A stretch of DNA of 7,766 bases from an uncultured Verrucomicrobiota bacterium (GTDB lineage: Bacteria; Verrucomicrobiota; Verrucomicrobiae; Opitutales; Opitutaceae). Made by a program: the position numbers and the translations under genes. This document shows, one piece after another, positions 1 to 5,425 of the stretch. The notes beneath the pieces are model-generated. The model was not told the origin of the DNA and did not search any database. It saw only the letters and a list, made by a program, of their open reading frames with translations. The DNA is taken from assembly GCA_946481225.1 (NCBI GenBank), contig CAMLNJ010000120.1:1-7766 (forward strand), written 5' to 3'. Position 1 is the stretch's first letter; each line of letters begins with the position of its first letter.

Positions 1-27
1 CGGAGACTCCGCGCCGAGGCTCCAGCC

Positions 28-924
28 ATGTCCGCCGCCTGGCATCCTTGGATTCCCCTGCCCGCGCTCGCGCTTTCGCGCGGTCGTCGGCTCGCCCCGT
101 CCGTCCTCGCCGAGTGGCTCGACGGCGGCCAGGCCTTCCGCTGGAATCCCGCGGGCGACGGGATTTTCGAAGGCGGATGGGGCCCGCATCATCTGCGGCT
201 GCGGCTCGGTCCCGTCACGGGCGCGCTGGAGTTTTCCGCGCCGTCCCACGCCGACCCGGCGACCGAGGCCGCCGCGGCGCTGGCCTATCTGGCCGGCCCG
301 CCGGCCGACGAGGACGCGTTGCCATGGCGGAGCGACCCGCACCTCGCGGCCTGCCTGCGCGCGTTCCCCGGGTTGCGCATCCTGCGCCAGCCTTTCGGCG
401 AGACGCTGCTCGGCTTCGTTTGCAGCGCCACCAAGCAGATCGTGCAGATCAAGCGCATGCTCGAGCTGCTCGCCGCGCGCCACGGGCGCCCCGTCGCGAC
501 CGGCGACGGCGGCTGGAGCCGTTTGCCCGCCTGGGACGAGCTGACGCTGGTTTCGGAAGCGCAGCTCCGCGCCTGCGGTCTCGGCTTTCGCGCGCGGCAT
601 GTGGCCGGCATCGCCCGCCGGCTCGCCGAGGAGCCCGGCTGGTTGGAGACGACGGAGCATGCCCCCTACGCCGAGGCGAAAGCTCGCCTGACGGAACTTC
701 CCGGCGTCGGCGAAAAAGTCGCCGACTGCGTGCTCCTTTTTGGAGCGGGCCGGCTCGAGGCCTTTCCCGTGGACACCTGGATCGTCAAGGCGATGGAGCG
801 CCGCTACGGCCTCGCCGGCTGGAAACCCGCGCAGATCTCCCACTTCGGCCGCGTGCATTTCGGCGCGCAGGCGGGCCTCGCGCAGCAGTATCTGTTCGCG
901 TTCGAACGAGCCGCGGGCCGCTGA
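28..924 (+). CDS. ogg: 8-oxoguanine DNA glycosylase, OGG1-type (HhH-GPD superfamily), 298 aa
   Basis: Base-excision repair enzyme expected to remove 8-oxoguanine from DNA and, as a bifunctional glycosylase/lyase, to nick the strand. An OGG_N-like domain occupies about residues 5-115, with the conserved GQAFRW at 34-39 matching GQSFRW of human OGG1. The HhH-GPD domain follows: CSATKQI at 132-138, GLGFRARHV at 184-192 (human GLGYRARYV), the helix-hairpin-helix LPGVGEKVADC at 224-234 and FPVDTW at 246-251. K230 corresponds to the catalytic Lys249 of human OGG1 and D249 to Asp268. The C-terminal GAQAGLAQQYLF matches GPYAGWAQAVLF. Length is near that of a complete enzyme. The frame is open to the left edge, so a start before 28 cannot be excluded, but the ATG at 28 gives a good N-terminus. 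By my alignment the human Asn149 position is Thr135. Substrate preference within the OGG1/AlkA-like group is inferred. Confidence 0.9.
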   Translation: MSAAWHPWIPLPALALSRGRRLAPSVLAEWLDGGQAFRWNPAGDGIFEGGWGPHHLRLRLGPVTGALEFSAPSHADPATEAAAALAYLAGPPADEDALPWRSDPHLAACLRAFPGLRILRQPFGETLLGFVCSATKQIVQIKRMLELLAARHGRPVATGDGGWSRLPAWDELTLVSEAQLRACGLGFRARHVAGIARRLAEEPGWLETTEHAPYAEAKARLTELPGVGEKVADCVLLFGAGRLEAFPVDTWIVKAMERRYGLAGWKPAQISHFGRVHFGAQAGLAQQYLFAFERAAGR

Positions 925-1068
925 CAAAGGCCGCGGCGAAGTGTAACAGGATGGGGCGGCCTCCTGATTGCCCTCCTCACCCGCTTCGATAAGATGGGCC
1001 GCGGACCCGAAATCGCCGACGCGCGCGCCAATTTAACCCGCGCCCGGCCCGGAAAGGCCCGCCAAGCC

Positions 1069-1278
1069 ATGGACACCCTGATTCCATTCCCCCTGCCCTC
1101 GGACACCGACGATCCCGCGCGGACCCGCGAACTCATCGCCCGCCGCGCCGAGGAAATCTGGCGTTCGCTGGGCTGCCCCGAGCACCAAGACCTCCCGATC
1201 TGGCTCGAGGCCGAAGCCGAGATTCGCGCCACGCGCGAACGCTCGTTCCGTCACCCACACCTGCCGCTCGCCCAATAG
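1069..1278 (+). CDS. Small DUF2934 family protein, 69 aa
   Basis: The core, about residues 22-53, reads LIARRAEEIWRSLGCPEHQD followed by LPIWLEAEAEI. This fits the DUF2934 pattern (R-A-x-E-x-W, then G-x-P-E-x-x-D, then W-x-x-A-E-x-E), a short domain of unknown function found alone in many small bacterial proteins. I chose the ATG at 1069 rather than the in-frame ATG at 994 because homologues are short, the 25 extra residues are arginine-rich and featureless, and a purine-rich GGAAAGG lies 11 bp upstream of 1069. The protein has no membrane segment or signal peptide and is probably cytoplasmic. The next gene starts 32 bp downstream on the same strand, so the two may be co-transcribed. No biochemical role can be given. 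Confidence 0.75.
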   Translation: MDTLIPFPLPSDTDDPARTRELIARRAEEIWRSLGCPEHQDLPIWLEAEAEIRATRERSFRHPHLPLAQ

Positions 1279-1310
1279 GCGGGCTCCGCCCACCTCGACC
1301 CAAGCCGACC

Positions 1311-1595
1311 ATGCTCTCCAAATTCTCCATCGATTACGTGGCGCTCCCGCAGCACCACTCGCGCACGCTCACCCACCACACCGACGATCCCGTCGCCGCC
1401 GAAGAGTTTCTCATGCACTTGCTCGCCGCGCACGCCCGCATCCTCGAGATTCGCCACGAAGGCACCGTCCTCAACCCGGTTCAACAGGACCGGATGCTCA
1501 AGATCGCCGCGGAACGCGTCGCATCCGACATGCTCCGCGACTCGCTCAGCCTGAACGCCGCCGATGTCCGCGCGCGCTTCGGCCTCGCCGCCTGA
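1311..1595 (+). CDS. Conserved-looking small protein of unknown function, 94 aa
   Basis: I do not recognise a named family. The protein is soluble, with no signal peptide, membrane segment or cysteine. The N-terminal third carries a histidine-rich stretch (QHHSRTLTHHTDDP, residues 14-27), followed by probable helices (AAEEFLMHLLAAHARILEIRH, about 29-49) and a C-terminal helical part ending in VRARFGLAA. It could be a compact alpha/beta fold with a surface His cluster, but metal binding is only a possibility. Support for coding comes from normal amino-acid composition, an intact 285-bp frame and a position 32 bp after the DUF2934 gene on the same strand. There is no clear Shine-Dalgarno before the ATG. 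A GC-rich hairpin 39 bp after its stop may end the transcript. Confidence 0.65.
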   Translation: MLSKFSIDYVALPQHHSRTLTHHTDDPVAAEEFLMHLLAAHARILEIRHEGTVLNPVQQDRMLKIAAERVASDMLRDSLSLNAADVRARFGLAA

Positions 1596-1633
1596 AACGC
1601 CGGTTCCAGGAAACCACCGTTGGGATCAGCCAT

Positions 1634-1659
1634 GGGGGCGTGCGCTTGGCCGCGCCCCC
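1634..1659 (+). terminator. GC-rich hairpin after the plus-strand gene set (possible terminator)
   Basis: The arms GGGGGCGTG (1634-1642) and CGCGCCCCC (1651-1659) pair over 9 bp with one G-U, leaving an 8-nt loop. It lies 39 bp after the stop of the 94-aa gene in the convergent gap. No T-tract follows, so it is not a classic intrinsic terminator. It could pause polymerase or protect a 3' end. Confidence 0.4.
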
Positions 1660-1712
1660 CTAGGGGAGGTGTCCGTCCCCGCGCCCGCGGCCATGGAGCG
1701 GCCCGCCGATCC

Positions 1713-1734
1713 ACGGGCGGAGGGACCCGCCCGT
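1713..1734. other. Perfect 8-bp hairpin in the convergent gap
   Basis: ACGGGCGG (1713-1720) is an exact reverse complement of CCGCCCGT (1727-1734), with the 6-nt loop AGGGAC. It is one of three hairpins in the 253-bp gap 1596-1848. I see no gene, tRNA or recognisable riboswitch in that gap. Short open frames cross it on both strands, but they look like by-products of high G+C. The role is unknown; a part in two-way termination is the simplest guess. Confidence 0.4.
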
Positions 1735-1817
1735 CCACCAAGGTCCAAAAACGCTCGGGGGTGGTATATCCATCGACGCGTCGCCCCGACGATGCGGCTG
1801 TTGCTCCTTCGCCAACG

Positions 1818-1840
1818 GCTCCGGACAAACGCTCCGGAAC
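1818..1840 (-). terminator. Hairpin just after the stop of the minus-strand 311-aa gene (possible terminator)
   Basis: Reading the minus strand, GTTCCGGA (1840-1833) pairs with TCCGGAGC (1825-1818) over 8 bp including one G-U, with a 7-nt loop. It begins 8 bp beyond the TAG stop at 1849-1851, where an end-of-operon structure would be expected. TCCGGA is itself a palindrome, so the same bases also read as a direct repeat. No T-run follows, so termination is only a suggestion. Confidence 0.4.
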
Positions 1841-1848
1841 GTGCCTCG

Positions 1849-2784
1849 CTAGCCACCGGAGGCCGTGACCATGCGCTCGGTCTCGGCCACGAGAGACTCC
1901 ACCTCGTCGGGGTTGATCTCCAGGCGCATCAACTGCCGCAGGGCCTCCCACAAGGGATACACGAAGCTGCGCGCCGCGCCGCCGCCGCCGCCGGCGAGAG
2001 CCGCCTCGGCGGCATAGGCCGCGCGCGCCGACGCGGCCGCCATGTCGAGCTGCGAAAGCAGCTCCGACACCAGCCGGCGCACCGCGTCCGCGTCCAGACG
2101 CGCCCATTGCCCGACCTGCGGGCCGAACTGGGGCTCGGGCTGGCGCTTCAGAGTGTCGGCGCCCATGTCCAAGGTGCGGCGCTGCAAATCGGCGACCCGG
2201 TTGAAAAACAAAAACTCGTAGTCGAGCAGCGCGCCCCACTGCCGCGCCGGCATGAGACATTCAAACGCGGCCGCGTGCGCCGCCAGCGTCACGCCGGTGG
2301 GCACCGCGCTCAGGGTCGCCTGCACCATGCCCAAGGCGGCCCGCAAGCCGGCGACGCGTTGGTCGAAGCGAAACACCGAGCGCTGCCAATCATCCGGGAA
2401 ACGATGGGTCGCGAGGCCAAGCACGTAGGCGGGCTGACCGTCGCGCAGGAAAGTCTCCAAATCGTCCTCCACCCAGGCGCGAAGCTTCGGCTGCGCCGCG
2501 CTCACCTGCTGCAAGCCGCGGCTGAGCGCGGCGAGCGACTCGGTGGCACCGGCTTCGCGAGTCTGGAAGTCGCTGCGCGTCGGCTTGGCGTGCAAAAACA
2601 AAAAAGGCGGCCGGGTCTTGCGCAGCTCCTCCGCCTCCGCCTCGACCTGGCGCAACGCCGTCTCGATGTGGGCGCGGGTGATTTCCAGGCAGACCTCTCG
2701 CTTCAACAAATCCCGCAAACGCACCGGCAGCTGTCCGATCTTGGGCGGCGCGGCGGCGAACGGGGAAGTTGTCTTTAGCTCCAT
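1849..2784 (-). CDS. Uncharacterised helical protein, 311 aa
   Basis: I do not recognise this family. From the ATG at 2784 the protein is 311 aa and soluble, with no signal peptide or convincing membrane helix. Residues 15-58 form a charged, helix-prone segment (RLRDLLKREVCLEITRAHIE, then further Glu/Arg-rich helix). Several more amphipathic helices follow (about 80-115, 140-160, 185-215 and 230-262), then a glycine run at 265-269 and a C-terminal helical part (about 275-305) rich in Leu, Arg and Glu. An all-helical, possibly oligomeric fold is inferred. A start at 2832 would add 16 residues and overlap the weak promoter candidate, so 2784 is preferred; neither start has a clear ribosome-binding site. 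It is the last gene of the minus-strand series, 190 bp after the alkene reductase gene, so it may be expressed separately. The long plus-strand frame opposite it is rejected as its antisense shadow. Confidence 0.7.
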   Translation of the reverse strand: MELKTTSPFAAAPPKIGQLPVRLRDLLKREVCLEITRAHIETALRQVEAEAEELRKTRPPFLFLHAKPTRSDFQTREAGATESLAALSRGLQQVSAAQPKLRAWVEDDLETFLRDGQPAYVLGLATHRFPDDWQRSVFRFDQRVAGLRAALGMVQATLSAVPTGVTLAAHAAAFECLMPARQWGALLDYEFLFFNRVADLQRRTLDMGADTLKRQPEPQFGPQVGQWARLDADAVRRLVSELLSQLDMAAASARAAYAAEAALAGGGGGAARSFVYPLWEALRQLMRLEINPDEVESLVAETERMVTASGG

Positions 2785-2828
2785 GGAGGCGGCGGGGGTT
2801 AGCTTATCGCAGGCCAGCGGAAGCCTCG

Positions 2829-2858
2829 GCATAAGGGCTTTTCCCCAACAAGGGTCAA
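2829..2858 (-). promoter_or_regulatory. Weak sigma70-like promoter candidate upstream of the 311-aa gene
   Basis: On the minus strand TTGACC (2858-2853, five of six to the -35 consensus) is followed after 18 bp by TTATGC (2834-2829), a poor -10. The alternative hexamer TATGCC has a 19-bp spacer. It stands 45-74 bp before the ATG at 2784, inside the 190-bp gap after the alkene reductase gene. Transcription from it would start downstream of the alternative ATG at 2832, which supports the 2784 start. The weak -10 keeps confidence low. Confidence 0.3.
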
Positions 2859-2974
2859 GCCCCGCGCGACTAAGGAAAATTTCCCAGAAACCCCGCTGAG
2901 CGAGATTTACAAATTCCTAAACGCCTCCTGCGAAGCAGATACGATCCGATGCCACCCGGGACGCGAGATCGCGG

Positions 2975-4045
2975 CTAGGCGGCGAGCGAGGGATAGTCCG
3001 TGTAACCGGCGCGAGAGGCGATGGCGTAAAAGGTTTTCTCATCCGGCTGGTTGAGCGGAGCGTTTCTGAGGAAGCGGATCGGAAGATCCGGGTTGGCGAG
3101 AAAGGGAACGCCGTAGGCGATGGCGTCGGCCAAGCCTTCGCGGATCGCGGCCTCGCCGGCGTCGCGCGTGAAACCGCCGTTGCGAACGAGCGCGCCGGAG
3201 AAATGCCTGCGAGCGATCTTCGCGAGTTCGCGTTCGGCCGGACGGTCGTGGTGGTCGTGACGCAGCTCGACGAAGCCGAGTCCGCGCTTCTCGCTTTCGA
3301 TGGCGACATGCTCCACGAGCGCGGCCGGATCGGAGTCGGTCATGTCGTTGAAGGGAACGAGCGGCGAGATGCGCAGGCCGACACGGCCGGCGCCAAAAAC
3401 GGAAATGGCCGCGTCGACGACCTCGAAGAGCAGGCGGGCGCGATTCGAGATCGAACCGCCGTAGGCGTCGGCGCGGTCGTTCACGCCGTCGCGAAGGAAC
3501 TGGTCGATGAGGTAGCCGTGCGCGCCGTGAACTTGCACGCCGTCAAAGCCGGCGAGTTTCGCGTTCTCCGCGGCTCGGCGGAATGCCTCGACGATGTCCG
3601 GGATCTCCTCGATGCGGAGCGCGCGCGGCGCCGGGTAAGGCTGCTTGCCCTCGGGCGTGTGGATGTGGTCGCCCCGGAGCGGCTTGCTCGATGAGGAGAT
3701 CGGCTGCGCGCCCTTGTTGAGCGCGGGATGCGTGGCGCGGCCGGGGTGCCAGATTTGCAGATAAATGCGACCGCCCGCGGCGTGGACGGCGTCGGTCACG
3801 CGGCGCCAGCCCGCGACGTGCGCGGGCGAGTGGATGCCGGGTTGATGCGGCCAGGCCTGCGCATCGGCGGCGACCATCGTGGCCTCGGCGATGAGCAGGC
3901 CGGCCGAGGCGCGCTGGCCGTAGTATTCTGCCATGAGTTCGCTGGGCACGTTGTCGGCGTGGGCGCGCACGCGGGTGAGAGGCGCGAAGAGGACGCGGTT
4001 CGGGATGGAGAGCGAACCGAGCTGGAAGGGAGTGAGGAGCTGCAT
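2975..4045 (-). CDS. Old Yellow Enzyme family alkene reductase (NemA/PETNR-like), 356 aa
   Basis: An FMN-dependent, NAD(P)H-using ene-reductase expected to reduce activated C=C bonds (enones, maleimides) or nitro compounds in the cytoplasm. It is a full-length TIM barrel starting MQLLTPFQLG. Family marks are LTRVRA with Thr24, QIWHPGR (97-103), the substrate-anchoring pair H173 and H176 with proton-donor Tyr178 in VHGAHGYL, DAYGGSISNRARL (193-205), GLRISP with the FMN-contacting Arg, GGFT, and the typical end YTDYPSL. The His/His pair matches the NemA/PETN reductase type rather than the His/Asn yeast type. One oddity: the usual G-R of the FMN phosphate site (AFGR-x-FIANPDL) reads AYGVPFLANPDL, so the Arg is Val. 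The ATG at 4045 is chosen over the in-frame ATG at 4093, which lies inside the upstream repeat. The gene is preceded by a 28-bp-arm hairpin and by the iron alcohol dehydrogenase gene on the same strand. The natural substrate cannot be told from sequence. Confidence 0.93.
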   Translation of the reverse strand: MQLLTPFQLGSLSIPNRVLFAPLTRVRAHADNVPSELMAEYYGQRASAGLLIAEATMVAADAQAWPHQPGIHSPAHVAGWRRVTDAVHAAGGRIYLQIWHPGRATHPALNKGAQPISSSSKPLRGDHIHTPEGKQPYPAPRALRIEEIPDIVEAFRRAAENAKLAGFDGVQVHGAHGYLIDQFLRDGVNDRADAYGGSISNRARLLFEVVDAAISVFGAGRVGLRISPLVPFNDMTDSDPAALVEHVAIESEKRGLGFVELRHDHHDRPAERELAKIARRHFSGALVRNGGFTRDAGEAAIREGLADAIAYGVPFLANPDLPIRFLRNAPLNQPDEKTFYAIASRAGYTDYPSLAA

Positions 4046-4069
4046 GGAAATTTTCGGATTAAGATTTTT

Positions 4070-4157
4070 AACCACGGAGGGCACGGAGGACACGGAGCGA
4101 AGAAGAAGAAAAAGACCTCTGTTTGCCTCCTCCGTGCTCTCCGTGTCCTCCGTGGTT
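4070..4157. repeat. Imperfect inverted repeat of 9-bp CRCRRAGRR units, GC-rich copy
   Basis: The left arm (4070-4097) and right arm (4130-4157) are reverse complements at 25 of 28 positions; all three differences are transitions. The loop is 32 nt and purine-rich on its left side (GAAGAAGAAGAAAAAGA). Each arm is three tandem 9-mers: CACGGAGGG, CACGGAGGA and CACGGAGCG on the left. It starts 6 bp after the stop of the iron ADH gene and ends 24 bp before the ATG of the alkene reductase, on their shared strand. The flank nearest the start codon reads GATTTTTAACCAC on the plus strand, almost the same as in the copy at 6773-6846. No transposase gene or target duplication is seen. I recall similar CACGGAGG-type repeats in Verrucomicrobiota and other bacteria; their function is unknown to me. 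Confidence 0.9.
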
Positions 4158-4163
4158 AGATTT

Positions 4164-5375
4164 TCAGAGCGGCTGGTCCTGGCGGGCGGTGTCGGCGAGG
4201 ATTTGCACGATCTGGTCGCGCGTGATCGGGCCGAGGGCGTCGATGGACAGGCCGTCGCCGTAGGTCTTCACCGTGTAGGCGGCGATGTTTTGGAGATCGA
4301 CCGGCGTGAAACCGAGCGAGGCGGCTGACTGGCGGAGGCCGTTCGCGGCGAGCCAGCGCTCGAACTTCTCCACAAAGCCCGCGGCGCGCGTGGCGGCGTC
4401 GCCTTGGATATTGAAGATGCGCTCGCCGAGCTGCGCGAAACGCTGCGTCGCGCGACCGTGCGTGAGCAGCCAGCGGAAATAGGCGGGGAAAATCGTCGCG
4501 AGGCCGCGGCCGTGCGCGAGCTCGGGACGAACGCCGCTCATCGCGTGCTCGATCGAGTGCATCGGGTAGCCGCTGTCGGAACGGCCCGCGGATTGGAGGC
4601 CGCCCAGCGCAAGCGTCGAGGCCCAGAGCAGTTGTCCGCGGAGCTCTTCGTCGCCAAGGGCGGCGAGTTGCTTCGGGAGCGTCTCGATCACGGTGAGCAT
4701 CACCGCCTCGGAGTGGCGGTCGGCGAGCGGCGAGGCGGAATCGCCGAGGAGGTAGTTTTCAAAGACGTGGCTCAGGATGTCGGCCGCGCCGTCGGCGGTG
4801 ACGGTCGCGGGCACGGCGACGGTGTGGCGCGGGTTGAGCCAGGAGACGCGCGGCTTCAGGAACTCGTGGCCGAGAACGGATTTTCCGCGCGAGACGCGAT
4901 GTGAGATCACGCTGTAGGGCGTGACCTCGCTCGCGGTGGCCGCGGTCGTGGGCACGCAGGCGAGCGGAAGCGCGGCGGTGAACTTGCCGGCTTTGGCGCC
5001 GCCGAGCGTGTAGGGCCAGACATCGTCGGCGCCGGGCGTGGCGGCGAGGGCCGCGATGCCCTTGGCGGCGTCCATCGCGGAGCCGCCGCCGACCGCGACC
5101 ACGAAGTCGGCTCCGGCGGCGCGGAGCTCGGCCGTGGCGCGGTTGATCGTGGCGGCCTCGGGGTTAGGCTCGATGCCGGAGAAGTGCGTGACCCTCACGC
5201 CGGCGTCGGTGAGGAGCTTGGTGACCTCGGCAAGATAACCGAGGCGCACGACGGAGCCGGAACCGGTGACGACGAAGGCGTGTTTTCCGAGGGTGGCGGC
5301 GACGGTGGCGAAGGCCGCGCCTTGGTCCGCGCCGAAGAAGAGTTTCGTGGGAATGTGGAGGGAGAACGAGTGCAT
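4164..5375 (-). CDS. Iron-containing alcohol dehydrogenase, YqhD/BdhA-like, 403 aa
   Basis: A metal-dependent group III alcohol dehydrogenase expected to interconvert aldehydes and alcohols with NAD(P)H in the cytoplasm. YqhD-type members mainly reduce short-chain and lipid-derived aldehydes. The N-terminal dinucleotide-binding domain holds GADQG at 15-19, TGSGS at 37-41 and the GGGSAMDAAKG signature at 96-106, then VPTTAATASE at 141-150. The all-helical metal domain has D199 and H203 (GAADILSH), H273 (MHSIEHAMSG) and H288 (AHGRG) as probable metal ligands. The motif MHSIEH and the end TYGDGLSIDALGPIT favour the BdhA/YqhD branch. The last two ligands are 15 residues apart, against 14 in FucO and YqhD as I recall them. 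The start at 5375 gives the usual N-terminus (FSLHIPTKLFFG); the longer frame to 5480 overlaps the end of the OMF gene. It lies 50 bp after the OMF gene and 118 bp before the alkene reductase gene, suggesting co-transcription. There is no clear ribosome-binding site. Confidence 0.93.
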   Translation of the reverse strand: MHSFSLHIPTKLFFGADQGAAFATVAATLGKHAFVVTGSGSVVRLGYLAEVTKLLTDAGVRVTHFSGIEPNPEAATINRATAELRAAGADFVVAVGGGSAMDAAKGIAALAATPGADDVWPYTLGGAKAGKFTAALPLACVPTTAATASEVTPYSVISHRVSRGKSVLGHEFLKPRVSWLNPRHTVAVPATVTADGAADILSHVFENYLLGDSASPLADRHSEAVMLTVIETLPKQLAALGDEELRGQLLWASTLALGGLQSAGRSDSGYPMHSIEHAMSGVRPELAHGRGLATIFPAYFRWLLTHGRATQRFAQLGERIFNIQGDAATRAAGFVEKFERWLAANGLRQSAASLGFTPVDLQNIAAYTVKTYGDGLSIDALGPITRDQIVQILADTARQDQPL

Positions 5376-5425
5376 GGCGAAAAAAGGGACGGAGCGCAGA
5401 AGCAACGGAGCCGCAAGTGGCGGCG

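Noticed and set aside
48..992. 314-aa open frame overlapping the glycosylase in another frame
   Set aside because: About a third arginine with no recognisable motif, while the frame starting at 28 has the full OGG1 signature.
1278..1290. Small hairpin GGCGG/CCGCC over the stop of the DUF2934 gene
   Set aside because: A 5-bp stem with a 3-nt loop is expected by chance in DNA this GC-rich.
1596..1621. Imperfect hairpin directly after the 94-aa gene stop
   Set aside because: Only two 4-bp stems separated by a 2x2 mismatch; too weak to call.
1564..2778. 404-aa open frame on the plus strand
   Set aside because: It is antisense to the 311-aa gene and rich in His, Arg, Gln and Leu repeats typical of reverse-strand translation in GC-rich DNA. 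It also runs through the hairpin region of the convergent gap.
4070..4157. Possible short CRISPR-like array from the tandem 9-mers
   Set aside because: Units are only 9 bp with no unique spacers, and the two blocks are inverted rather than direct; no cas genes are present.
4070..4157. Intrinsic terminator for the iron ADH gene
   Set aside because: On the minus strand the stem is followed by an A-rich stretch rather than a T-tract, and the loop is 32 nt, so a classic terminator is not supported.
3203..4328. Several plus-strand frames opposite the alkene reductase and ADH genes
   Set aside because: All are antisense to well-supported enzymes, and two of them run through the inverted repeat.
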